Source: Desulfopila_A sp964446655 (GTDB taxonomy: Bacteria; Desulfobacterota; Desulfobulbia; Desulfobulbales; Desulfocapsaceae). Taken from it: a stretch of 64,000 nucleotides of DNA. This document shows, in pieces, positions 9,294 through 17,295 of the stretch. Position 1 is the stretch's first letter; every line of letters begins with the position of its first letter. The notes beneath the pieces are model-generated. The model made no database searches, was not told the DNA's origin, and worked only from the letters and a program-made list of their open reading frames with translations. Both the position numbers and the translations under genes were made by a program. The stretch spans positions 1 to 64,000 of the forward strand of contig CAYUPL010000015.1 of NCBI GenBank assembly GCA_964446655.1. The letters are read 5' to 3'.

Positions 9294-10181
9294 TTAAGAG
9301 GTGAAAGCTGCAAGAACGGCGGTGTCTTTTTCCCGACTTATCTTCAGGAGCCTGAACCACGTTGCGATCTCTTCGCGCGTGCAGGGTAATTGTTTTTCCT
9401 GCCAGAGATCGAAGATATCTGCGCGTATACCGAGCATCAAGGCTTTGTAGTCTGCCGCAAAAGAACCACCGGGGCCGTGGAAAATAATGGCTATATTGTC
9501 CGCCATTTCTACGGCAATGGCCTGAAGCTGATGCTCTGCGGCTTTCTGGGGATGGTGGTGGAAACCAACTGCTTCGATGAGTCTGGTGGGAAAAAGCCAA
9601 CGCTTTAATATCCGACGGGCAACTTCATCGTGGCTGATGTAAAACAGCTCAACTTCTTTTTCTCGATTATGGCGACGATTTTCCGCCGAAGTCTGGAGCA
9701 GATGAGAGTAGATATTGGGAAAGGTGAGCAGCATGGCCAGTTTCCCGATATCGTGAATAAGACCTGCTATGAACATTTCACTGGGGACAAGGTTAACCCG
9801 CTCTGCAAGGATCTTGGCGGCGAGACCACAAGTGAAGGAATGCTGCCAGAAATTGTCGATGTTCTTTTTATTATTGATATTGAGTTCCTTGAAGGAGTTG
9901 AATACGGCCTTGCCGAGGACAATGTTTTTGACTTCATGGAACCCAAGGACCATTACGGCTTTTTCAAGGGTAGCCACCTGTCGCGGTAGGCCGAAAAAGG
10001 CGGAGTTGGCAATCTTTAAAATAGTGGCACACATTGACTGGTCCGGCAGAATAGCCCGCATGAGATCATTGGCAGAGCTTTCCGGATCTCCGGTTATCTG
10101 CAGGACGTTGGAGACAATGGCGGGCAATGACGGTAAAACATCAATTTGGCCGTAAATTGCATCGAGATTGGATTTTGACAT
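9294..10181 (-). CDS. HDOD-domain protein
   Basis: A 295-residue protein with an HDOD domain over about 10-215: DVLPSLPAIVSNVLQI at the start, then FIAGLIHDIGKLAM and the HDEVARRIL and VGFHHHP segments. HDOD domains are HD-related modules used in bacterial signalling, usually without proven hydrolase activity. Here several metal-type HD residues remain (HDIGK at about 140). No output domain is attached. It lies 20 bases upstream, in transcription terms, of the UbiB-like gene. Confidence 0.9.
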   Translation of the reverse strand: MSKSNLDAIYGQIDVLPSLPAIVSNVLQITGDPESSANDLMRAILPDQSMCATILKIANSAFFGLPRQVATLEKAVMVLGFHEVKNIVLGKAVFNSFKELNINNKKNIDNFWQHSFTCGLAAKILAERVNLVPSEMFIAGLIHDIGKLAMLLTFPNIYSHLLQTSAENRRHNREKEVELFYISHDEVARRILKRWLFPTRLIEAVGFHHHPQKAAEHQLQAIAVEMADNIAIIFHGPGGSFAADYKALMLGIRADIFDLWQEKQLPCTREEIATWFRLLKISREKDTAVLAAFTS

Positions 10182-10190
10182 AATTGAATC

Positions 10191-10355
10191 TCACTCAAAA
10201 GGAGATGGATTATTGTTCCGGATAAATTCTCCGGCATTGTCGAGGGCTTCCGGGTCAATGTTCAATATACCCCTTTCCTTGATCACATCAATGAGTTTTA
10301 ACACCAGGGGTGGGTCAACCCGGTACGGACCTCTTTTATTTGTTTTTGAGGTTTC
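10191..10355 (-). other. Open frame without a start codon, possibly a frameshifted tail of the upstream gene
   Basis: On the minus strand an open frame runs 54 codons to a TGA at 10191-10193. Its translation looks protein-like (RGPYRVDPPLVLKLIDVIKE near the start, then ERGILNIDPEALDNAGEF), but it has no convincing NTG start and no ribosome site. It begins where the upstream 282-residue ORF ends and lies in the +1 frame, with an A-rich stretch (10336-10352) at the junction. It could be the original C-terminus of that protein after an indel, a sequencing error, or a +1 frameshift product. Confidence 0.4.
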
Positions 10356-11184
10356 TCAAATCCAGTAAAGGTTGCTGCCGACACGCGGTGGTGACCAGTG
10401 CATTGAGTTCCCGACGAATGTCCTTTACCGCCGGTATGGCTGGGATGACCGGAAGGAGTTCGGATACCGGAGGCGGAGGGTGGATTTCCAGTTTGCGTTC
10501 CAGTTCGCTGCGGGAGGTGAGGTCGAAAGAAGTGAAAGTATCCTTTGCCGGACCCTGGTCAAGGCTACGCAGGAATTGCAAAATGGAATGGATATCGTTT
10601 TTACGGTAGAACATTTTTATCTGCTGACAGATGGTCTCATGGTCTTCCATAAGCTTTTCATAAGAACGGCGATAGTCGAGAATGTCGCTGTGAAGCTGGT
10701 CATACGCATCAAAAAACATATTGCGCAGGCACCCTTTGCGAGTGAAACCTCTGAAATTCTGGTTGGTGAATATTCGTGTCCTGGCAGGTGATGTGTTGAT
10801 GGACGAGTCGATAAAGAGTCGCTCCGGTAGACCTGTCAACGTTATGAAAGTCTCAACGAGGCTTTTCCGGTTTAAAAGGGTATAGATACGGACAAGGTCG
10901 TGTCCGACGGTTTTTTCCAATTGCCTGGAAGCATCCCGGATTTTACCGAGATACGTTTCTGCGTCTTTTTCTATGGTTTTGCGAAAGCCGAAATATCTTT
11001 GGGCTATTTCCTGCTTGACCTCCAGTGCAAGAAGGGTGTCTATGTTTTCCATATGCATTCCGGTCTCGGTGTATATGTCTTCTTCGCAGGATATGAGATG
11101 CTTCTGCACTTGCTGGAGAGAAGAGCGGCCGTACAAATTTGTTGTATCATGTGAAATCGTCGTTATGTTGTGTCTCACCGGCAT
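10336..11184 (-). CDS. Unrecognised helical protein
   Basis: No family was recognised for this 282-residue soluble protein. It is predicted to be mostly helical, rich in Leu, Arg, Glu and Gln, with no signal peptide or membrane segment. A basic stretch (NQNFRGFTRKGCLRNMFFDAYDQL) lies near residues 142-165. The first ATG is used; ATGs at codons 43 and 45 are alternatives. It is divergent from dnaG with only 36 bases between the starts. Its stop falls in an A-rich stretch beyond which another frame stays open (see 10191-10355). Confidence 0.65.
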   Translation of the reverse strand: MPVRHNITTISHDTTNLYGRSSLQQVQKHLISCEEDIYTETGMHMENIDTLLALEVKQEIAQRYFGFRKTIEKDAETYLGKIRDASRQLEKTVGHDLVRIYTLLNRKSLVETFITLTGLPERLFIDSSINTSPARTRIFTNQNFRGFTRKGCLRNMFFDAYDQLHSDILDYRRSYEKLMEDHETICQQIKMFYRKNDIHSILQFLRSLDQGPAKDTFTSFDLTSRSELERKLEIHPPPPVSELLPVIPAIPAVKDIRRELNALVTTACRQQPLLDLRNLKNK

Positions 11185-11220
11185 CCAGCCGTCTACTCAT
11201 ACTCCGTATAGGTAACAGAT

Positions 11221-13050
11221 ATGGGATTTATTGAAACACGTCAAGATATAACTGCTTCCATAAAAGAGCAGACCGACATCGTCAAGATAATCGGTGAGCA
11301 TGTCGAGCTCAAGCGCAGTGGTGTGCGTTATTTGGGGCTGTGCCCATTCCATGGCGAGAAGACGCCGTCATTCTCCGTGCATGGTGACCAGCAGTTTTTC
11401 CATTGTTTCGGCTGTGGTGAGTCGGGCGATGTGTTCTCGTTTCTGATGAAGTATCACAATTACGATTTCCCCACAGCGCTGCAAGTGTTGGCGGACAGGC
11501 TCAACATTGAATTACCGCGGAAAGAGGAGACACAGCAGGAAAGAGAGCAAAAGGAAAAACGTCGCCTGATGTATGAGGTGTCCGAAAAAGCAGCGACACT
11601 CTATCGCAACTGTCTCGTTGATGAGCAAACCGGCAGGGTAGCACGGCACTATCTCAAAGAAAGGGGCATTCCACCGGAAATGCAGGCCAGGTTTAATATC
11701 GGCTATGCCCCCTCCAAGGAAACCGCCGGCTGGAATTATCTGGGAAGCCGCCTTTCCCGGAACGAAGCTCAAGCTGCCCAGCAGGCTGGACTGTTGGTCA
11801 GCAAAGATGGCGGGAGAACATACGACAGATTCCGGGATAGGGTTCTCTTTCCCATTTACGATGTCCGGGGTCGAATTTGTGGTTTTGGTGGGCGTATAGT
11901 AGGTGAAGGTCAGCCAAAATATATGAATTCGCCTGAAAGTGCTGTTTTTAACAAAAGCAGAACCTTGCTGGGACTCTATCAGCAGAAGGAAGAGATACGA
12001 CGCCGGCGAAAAGCAATAATAGTTGAGGGCAATTTTGATATGGTATCCCTGGTGACGAATGGATGTCCTCACGTCGTTGCTCCACTGGGAACGGCCCTGA
12101 CATCAGCGCAAATCCGCTTGTTGGCCGGATTTGTTGAGGAGGCCATGTTGCTCTTTGATGGAGATGATGCCGGCGTAAAGGCGGCAATGCGCGCAGCTCC
12201 ACTCTTTTTAGCGGAAAATCTCAATGCCAGGGTGGCACTGCTGCCCAAAGAACATGACCCCGACACCTTTATTCGACAAAATGGAGCCGAAGGCCTCAAT
12301 CTTCTCCTTGGTGATGCCGAAGAACTGACGGAGTTCGTCTTGGGCCGGCTGATACAAGAGCATGGCCTGACCCTGGGTGGGAAAAGCAGGATTGCCGAAG
12401 AGATAAAACCTCTACTGGCTGCCGCATCTTCCCCGTTGCAGCGATCCGTCATTATATCGCATTTTGCCGAAAAGCTGGGGATTGAACCCAACAAACTGGA
12501 AGATTCACTTGGACCACCGCACCAAGCTGCCGTTTCTGTAGCCGTGTCGCAGCCGAAAGCCGGAAAAGCAGGTGTTGCAGCACAACCACTTTCGGCCGCC
12601 CAAAAAAGACTGGTTGAGTTCATGATAATGAACCCACAGTTCTTCAAGCAGCTTGAGGAAAAGAATTTGCGAGGGGTTCTGCAGGGTGGCATTGGTGAAG
12701 TTATCTTCCTCCAGCTTCAAACGCTGATCAACGCCGACGAGGAAGTGCAGCCTGAGGATCTTTTGTCGGCATTGCCGGAGGGACCGGAGAAAAGCCTCGT
12801 GGCGGAGATGTTGCGCAATGCGCCGCAGTTTGCTGTGACTCATCAGGGAAAAGGACAGAGAAAGGATACCAGAACAGATGAGCTTGGTGAGCTGGTTGAA
12901 TGGTTGGATATTCATGAAAAACGTAATTATTCAAAAATGTTGACTGCGAAAATCGAGGAGGCGCAAAGAGAGAATGATTTTACCGCTATGGAAAAACTGC
13001 TGCATGAAAAACAAGTGATTGAAAAGGAGATGAAAAACTCGAGAGGATAA
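11221..13050 (+). CDS. dnaG: DNA primase
   Basis: A 609-residue primase that makes RNA primers at the replication fork. The N-terminal CHC2 zinc finger is seen as CPFHGEKTPSF followed by CFGCG (about residues 41-68). The catalytic core follows, with a TOPRIM domain showing VEGNFDMV near 267 and the acidic DGDDAG near 318. The C-terminal region (about 450-609) should bind DnaB helicase. The gene is followed by rpoD, the conserved dnaG-rpoD arrangement of the macromolecular synthesis operon. Confidence 0.97.
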   Translation: MGFIETRQDITASIKEQTDIVKIIGEHVELKRSGVRYLGLCPFHGEKTPSFSVHGDQQFFHCFGCGESGDVFSFLMKYHNYDFPTALQVLADRLNIELPRKEETQQEREQKEKRRLMYEVSEKAATLYRNCLVDEQTGRVARHYLKERGIPPEMQARFNIGYAPSKETAGWNYLGSRLSRNEAQAAQQAGLLVSKDGGRTYDRFRDRVLFPIYDVRGRICGFGGRIVGEGQPKYMNSPESAVFNKSRTLLGLYQQKEEIRRRRKAIIVEGNFDMVSLVTNGCPHVVAPLGTALTSAQIRLLAGFVEEAMLLFDGDDAGVKAAMRAAPLFLAENLNARVALLPKEHDPDTFIRQNGAEGLNLLLGDAEELTEFVLGRLIQEHGLTLGGKSRIAEEIKPLLAAASSPLQRSVIISHFAEKLGIEPNKLEDSLGPPHQAAVSVAVSQPKAGKAGVAAQPLSAAQKRLVEFMIMNPQFFKQLEEKNLRGVLQGGIGEVIFLQLQTLINADEEVQPEDLLSALPEGPEKSLVAEMLRNAPQFAVTHQGKGQRKDTRTDELGELVEWLDIHEKRNYSKMLTAKIEEAQRENDFTAMEKLLHEKQVIEKEMKNSRG

Positions 13051-13098
13051 TTGTCATGACAGACTGTTTTTCTTTTTTACTAAATCATTACGTGGTTA

Positions 13099-13126
13099 TT
13101 GCGCATAATATTTTATTTGCTATACT
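13099..13126 (+). promoter_or_regulatory. Candidate sigma-70 promoter ahead of rpoD
   Basis: TTGCGC (13099-13104), a 16-base spacer and TATACT (13121-13126) lie in the A+T-rich gap after dnaG. It would give rpoD an independent promoter besides read-through from dnaG. Confidence 0.5.
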
Positions 13127-13223
13127 GTTTCGGCAGAGGTGTTAATGGGTTGGCAACCATAATGTGCTTTTCAGGGTTCGGAAGGTTGATGAACAGAATG
13201 GGATACGGGGATTGGGTGACAAT

Positions 13224-14879
13224 ATGGTTCTTGAAGGTCAAGATGGCAGAGACGAAATGGAGGAAGAATATGAGGAGCATGAGGACGTCTCTGAAAATGA
13301 ATCTGATCTTGACGATCTAACAGAAATGTACAGCTCTGAGGATGATGGGTCGGTGCTGCAGCCGGAAGATGCTGGGGCAGATCATCGTGTCGGAAAAGAG
13401 CAGGACCAGGGCCTTGGTTATACCGGTGATCGTCGTAAAGGGGACAGGCGGAGAATATCGAGAAGCTCGGGCAAGGAAGGGAAGCATTCCGTGGACCCTA
13501 TGAACATTTATCTTCGTGAAATGGGATCGTTGACCCTCTTGAGTCATGAAGAAGAACTGAAGCTTGCTCAAAAAATGGAAGACGGCAGGAAACGCATTCA
13601 GAGGGCCGCGTTTGCGACTTCACTTGCTATCCCCGCAATTAAGCAGGTGGCAGCTGATCTTGAAGAAGGGAGAAAAAAAGTTCATCAGGTTATAAACGGT
13701 GTTCCGGAAAATCAACCCTCTCTGGTCTCCAAAGGGCGGAAGCAGTTTTTTAAGGCGGTGAAAAAGGCACTGGAGCTTGATGAGAAGCGTGAGCGTTTGA
13801 GAGAACAGCTTGTAACCATGCATCCCTATGATGCCCGGGAAGTTTCCGCTATCTCTCAACAAATCATTGCCCTGGGGGAAGAGATAGCAGCACTTTTCGA
13901 ACAGCAGAATATCTGTTTTTCCTGTGTGAACGCCATAGCCGAAGGTCTTGAAGAGCTGTCCAGACGCTTCAGGTCGGTACTGGTGGAGGTTTTGCGAAAC
14001 TATAAGCGTCATGTCAAAGATTTTGAAGGTGACTTTGATCCCCAGGCTCTGGAGAACAGGGTTAATTTCCAGTTTCTGCAAGAGTCCGGCATCGATTATA
14101 AGATGCTCAGGGATATTCTGCATGAAATTGAATCGGGGCGTGAAATAAGCAAGCAGGCCAAGGAAGGGTTGGTGCGCGCCAACTTGCGCCTGGTAATATC
14201 CGTCTCGAAAAAATTTGTCAATAGAGGGTTGCAGTTTGCCGATTTGATCCAGGAGGGCAATATCGGCTTGATGAAGGCAGTTGAAAAATTTGATTATCAT
14301 CGGGGCTACAAGTTCAGTACCTATGCAACCTGGTGGATTCGTCAATCCATTACCAGAGGAATCGCCGATCAGGGCCGGACTATTCGTTTACCGGTGCATA
14401 TGATTGAAACCATCAATAGGCTGCTTCGGGTTTCGAAAGATTTTATGCTGGAGGAGCATCGGGAGCCGACTCCTGAAGAAATGGCTGATCAGTTGGGTAC
14501 GGAGGTTGCCAAGGTGAAGTCCGCCTTGAAAATTGCCAAGGACGCCATATCGCTTGATACACCGGTTGGAGACGACGGCGAAACCTTTCTGGGTGATTTT
14601 ATAGAGGACAGCGGCAAATTGAGCCCACACGAGGCTACCATGGTCACCAGCCTCCGGGAATGTCTGAAATATGTCATGTCCTCACTTTCACCACGAGAGG
14701 CAAAGGTGTTGCGGATGCGATATGGCATAGATGTGGACTGTGATCACACCCTTGAAGAGGTTGGTAAATGTTTTGCGGTGACCCGCGAGCGAATCAGACA
14801 GATTGAAGCACAGGCCATTCAGAAACTGAAGCATCCTTCGCGCATTGAGGAATTGCGGGTATTTATGATAGATCATTAA
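13224..14879 (+). CDS. rpoD: Housekeeping RNA polymerase sigma factor (sigma-70)
   Basis: Region 1.2 starts at DPMNIYLREMGSL, the non-conserved region spans the middle, and region 2 includes the FSTYATWWIRQSITRGIAD promoter-melting and -10 recognition helix. Regions 3 and 4 follow, ending with the HTLEEVGKCFAVTRERIRQI helix-turn-helix and a HPSR tail. This is the primary sigma. The first 85 or so residues are strongly acidic (runs of Glu and Asp), then basic (RRKGDRRR), with no recognisable region 1.1. The ATG at 13224 was chosen; a GTG at 13164 would add 20 non-acidic residues. Neither has a strong ribosome site. Confidence 0.93.
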   Translation: MVLEGQDGRDEMEEEYEEHEDVSENESDLDDLTEMYSSEDDGSVLQPEDAGADHRVGKEQDQGLGYTGDRRKGDRRRISRSSGKEGKHSVDPMNIYLREMGSLTLLSHEEELKLAQKMEDGRKRIQRAAFATSLAIPAIKQVAADLEEGRKKVHQVINGVPENQPSLVSKGRKQFFKAVKKALELDEKRERLREQLVTMHPYDAREVSAISQQIIALGEEIAALFEQQNICFSCVNAIAEGLEELSRRFRSVLVEVLRNYKRHVKDFEGDFDPQALENRVNFQFLQESGIDYKMLRDILHEIESGREISKQAKEGLVRANLRLVISVSKKFVNRGLQFADLIQEGNIGLMKAVEKFDYHRGYKFSTYATWWIRQSITRGIADQGRTIRLPVHMIETINRLLRVSKDFMLEEHREPTPEEMADQLGTEVAKVKSALKIAKDAISLDTPVGDDGETFLGDFIEDSGKLSPHEATMVTSLRECLKYVMSSLSPREAKVLRMRYGIDVDCDHTLEEVGKCFAVTRERIRQIEAQAIQKLKHPSRIEELRVFMIDH

Positions 14880-15022
14880 GCCGGATTGCTCACCAGCCGA
14901 GGTTGCCGTGGGGGCGAGGCGCGAAGCAATGCTCTTCAGGGGACACTCGTACTTCGTGGCGGACGGGCTGCACGGTCAGGTCCGCCGATTCTTTTTTATC
15001 ACCTTCTGCTGATCCAGAGGAA

Positions 15023-16129
15023 ATGAAAGAAATTCTGGAATGGATGGTATTGAGCCGGATCCCCGGCATAGGCGTTACCGGGTTCTGGTCACTCGTGGAA
15101 CATTTCGGCAGTCCCCGAGCCGTGTTGCAAAGTTCTCCGCTGCAATTACAGGCAGCCGGCAATATACGAAAGAATCAGCTTGCAGGTTTGGCCCGGAAAG
15201 ATGAAATCAGACTTCAGTGCCTGCGAGAGCTTGATCAGCTGCATCAAAGAGGTGTAGAGTGTATCATTCCCACAGATCCAAGGTATCCTTCAAGGCTCAG
15301 GCAGATCAGTGATCCGCCGGCGCTCCTCTATGTTCTGGGAAAAGTTCATCTCCTCAAAGAATGTTGTGTGGCGATTGTCGGCTCGCGCGCTTCGACAAGT
15401 TATGGTAACCGTGTTGCCCGCAATATTGCCGCCAGGCTGTCCGGCAGCGGCGTTACCGTGGTCTCCGGACTGGCTCTGGGAATCGACACTGAGTCGCATC
15501 GTGGAGCCCTGGCCTCGGCAGGGAGTACCATTGCCGTCCTTGGCTGCGGTGTAGATGTACTATATCCGAGACAGAATAGACACCTTTTTGAGGAAATTAG
15601 CAAAAACGGTGCTATAGTCAGTGAATACCCGCCTGGGACCTTGCCCGAAGGATTTCGCTTTCCAGCAAGAAACCGTATCATTGCCGGGCTCAGTTGTGGT
15701 GTCGTCGTGGTTGAAGCAGCCAGAAAATCAGGTTCGCTTATTACCGCGCAACTGGCTTTAGATGAGGGCCGTGAAGTCTATGCTGTCCCGGGACAGGTCG
15801 ATTCTTACAAAAGTGAGGGAACACATTGGCTTTTGCAGCAGGGCGCCAAGCTGGTGCTGTCGGAAAACGACATCCTGGAAGACCTGAGAGACCGGCTGCA
15901 TACACCTGATGCCCAAATGGCACAGTCTTCACCAGCAACGATACCTCCAACCCTGGAAGGCAAAGCTGAAAATTTGCTGCAATGTATCGATACCTATCCT
16001 TTGTCCCGGGATGAACTCATTCGAAAATCGGGTTTGGAGATCTATGAGTTCAGTGAGTTTCTGCTTCTGCTTGAACTGGAAGGACTGGTGGAAGTGTTGC
16101 CGGGGGATAAAATCCGCCGGCTTTCTTGA
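15023..16129 (+). CDS. dprA: DNA-processing protein DprA
   Basis: DprA loads RecA on incoming single-stranded DNA in natural transformation. The Rossmann-like core shows IVGSRASTSYG near residue 118, VVSGLALGIDTESHRGAL, ILYPRQN-type sequence and a FRFPARNRIIAGLS segment, followed by GSLITAQLALDEGREVYAVPG. The C-terminal 60 residues resemble the winged-helix DprA tail. The ATG at 15023 follows AGAGGA; an upstream in-frame ATG at 14903 would add 40 low-complexity residues not expected in the family. Its presence does not alone prove competence. Confidence 0.93.
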   Translation: MKEILEWMVLSRIPGIGVTGFWSLVEHFGSPRAVLQSSPLQLQAAGNIRKNQLAGLARKDEIRLQCLRELDQLHQRGVECIIPTDPRYPSRLRQISDPPALLYVLGKVHLLKECCVAIVGSRASTSYGNRVARNIAARLSGSGVTVVSGLALGIDTESHRGALASAGSTIAVLGCGVDVLYPRQNRHLFEEISKNGAIVSEYPPGTLPEGFRFPARNRIIAGLSCGVVVVEAARKSGSLITAQLALDEGREVYAVPGQVDSYKSEGTHWLLQQGAKLVLSENDILEDLRDRLHTPDAQMAQSSPATIPPTLEGKAENLLQCIDTYPLSRDELIRKSGLEIYEFSEFLLLLELEGLVEVLPGDKIRRLS

Positions 16130-16265
16130 GGCATGATTATCCGGCAGTTTGATTGTATTCGGGATCTTCACGCCTGCAAAGGCTGATAATCTCGTAAAAA
16201 GGCATTGAAGTGCCGGGATAGGCTCGAAAAAAGCAGTAATTAAAAACCACAACAGAGGACCAGAG

Positions 16266-16955
16266 ATGCAGGAAATACAAATTGCGCCTTCAATTCTATC
16301 AGCCGATTTTACCAACCTTGGCAGCGAAATACGAGATGTGGACCAGGCCGGCGCGGATGTGATACATGTTGATGTCATGGACGGCAGCTTTGTGCCGAAC
16401 ATTACCATAGGTCCGCTGGTAGTTGAGGCGGTCCGAAGAGTGACGGATAAACCGCTTGATGTGCATCTTATGATAGCAGATGCCGATCGCTATATTGAGA
16501 ACTTTGCTCAAGCCGGTGCCGACTGGATCAGCGTTCATGTGGAGGCTTGTCCGCACTTGCATCGAACGGTTACCAGAATAAAGCAGCTTGGCAAAAAAGC
16601 AGGAGTTGTACTCAATCCTGCCACGTCTCTTGCGACGATAGATTATGTGCTGGAGGAGATCGATTATGTCATGTTGATGAGTGTTAATCCAGGTTTCGGC
16701 GGGCAGTCTTTTATCGCTTCCGCCCTGGAGAAGACCTGGCAGTTGCGCAGCCGCATTGAGACTCTTGGCCTGGAAGTGGGAATCGAATTGGATGGCGGGA
16801 TCGCTTGTGAAAACATCAGCATGGTGGCAGAAGCAGGAGGCAATATCTTCGTGGCCGGTTCAGCTATTTATGGTTACGATGACTATGTAGGTATTATCGC
16901 GGAGATGAAAAAGCTGGCGAGCGAGGGTAGAAAAAGGCGAGAGCGGAGTTCCTGA
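16266..16955 (+). CDS. rpe: Ribulose-phosphate 3-epimerase
   Basis: A 229-residue TIM-barrel enzyme interconverting ribulose-5-phosphate and xylulose-5-phosphate in the pentose phosphate pathway. Signatures are APSILSADF (about 7-15), the metal and catalytic HVDVMDGSFVPNITIG near 36, DVHLMI, the MSVNPGFGGQSF phosphate loop near 140 and ELDGGI near 177. The length is typical. It follows dprA after 136 bases in which no gene is seen and precedes the dsr promoter region. Confidence 0.97.
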   Translation: MQEIQIAPSILSADFTNLGSEIRDVDQAGADVIHVDVMDGSFVPNITIGPLVVEAVRRVTDKPLDVHLMIADADRYIENFAQAGADWISVHVEACPHLHRTVTRIKQLGKKAGVVLNPATSLATIDYVLEEIDYVMLMSVNPGFGGQSFIASALEKTWQLRSRIETLGLEVGIELDGGIACENISMVAEAGGNIFVAGSAIYGYDDYVGIIAEMKKLASEGRKRRERSS

Positions 16956-17010
16956 GACTGGTAGGCACGGGAGAATGTCGGCGGGGTGTGGTTTGCGGGA
17001 AATGGCAGGG

Positions 17011-17026
17011 TGAATGGTTGTTCATT
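17011..17026. promoter_or_regulatory. Candidate operator, copy 1 (upstream of dsrA promoter)
   Basis: TGAATGGTTGTTCATT contains the inverted arms AATG-N6-CATT. It lies 44 bases upstream of the dsr -35 box. A near-identical element occurs at 17091-17106 and another at 58809-58824 before the F1 operon. The cognate regulator is unknown. Confidence 0.5.
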
Positions 17027-17031
17027 TTGTG

Positions 17032-17056
17032 CGGTGCTCATGCACTGTTTTTTGTT
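17032..17056 (+). terminator. Possible weak terminator of rpe
   Basis: A short stem (CGGTGC pairing with GCACTG around a TCAT loop, one G-T pair) is followed by six T residues. It overlaps the -35 box of the dsr promoter. Confidence 0.4.
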
Positions 17057-17083
17057 GACAAAAGCGTTATACAAAGATATTCT
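17055..17083 (+). promoter_or_regulatory. dsr operon promoter
   Basis: TTGACA (17055-17060), a 17-base spacer and TATTCT (17078-17083) form a good sigma-70 promoter. It is bracketed by two copies of the TGAATG...TTCATT element, the second beginning 8 bases after the -10 box. The resulting leader before dsrA would be roughly 205 bases long. Confidence 0.65.
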
Positions 17084-17090
17084 CACCGGT

Positions 17091-17106
17091 TGAATGATTA
17101 TTCATT
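17091..17106. promoter_or_regulatory. Candidate operator, copy 2 (downstream of dsrA -10 box)
   Basis: TGAATGATTATTCATT, at about +1 to +16 relative to the predicted start, where a bound protein would block initiation. It is 80 bases from copy 1. The sequence resembles the site consensus of TetR-type FadR regulators (TGAATGA..A.TCATTCA), a resemblance from memory and not proof of identity. Confidence 0.5.
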
Positions 17107-17295
17107 GGTTTATTGTTTCCTGGTGTTTTGGGGTCACGGAGGTTGCCGCAAAACGTCTAAAAACGGGTGGACAGTGCAGCAGGAATGTCCATGTAGCTTT
17201 TTCAGACCCGCCGGTTTTGAAACGAAACTCGTCAATAAAAAAATTATTTCATTTGGTAAGGTTGCAGTACTAACAGTAATTTAAAGGAGGAAATC
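17107..17295 (+). other. Long 5' leader of dsrA
   Basis: About 190 bases without a gene. A short hairpin (GGACA with TGTCC, around 17170-17191) lies inside a possible larger pairing of GGGT with ACCC. No known riboswitch consensus was recognised. The dsrA ribosome site AAAGGAGGAA ends the leader. Confidence 0.4.

Noticed and set aside
13164..13223. GTG start for RpoD at 13164
   Set aside because: It lacks a ribosome site at proper distance; the ATG at 13224 was kept, but this remains uncertain.
14903..15022. Longer DprA start adding 40 residues
   Set aside because: The extension is low complexity and lacks the conserved DprA start, while the ATG at 15023 has AGAGGA before it.
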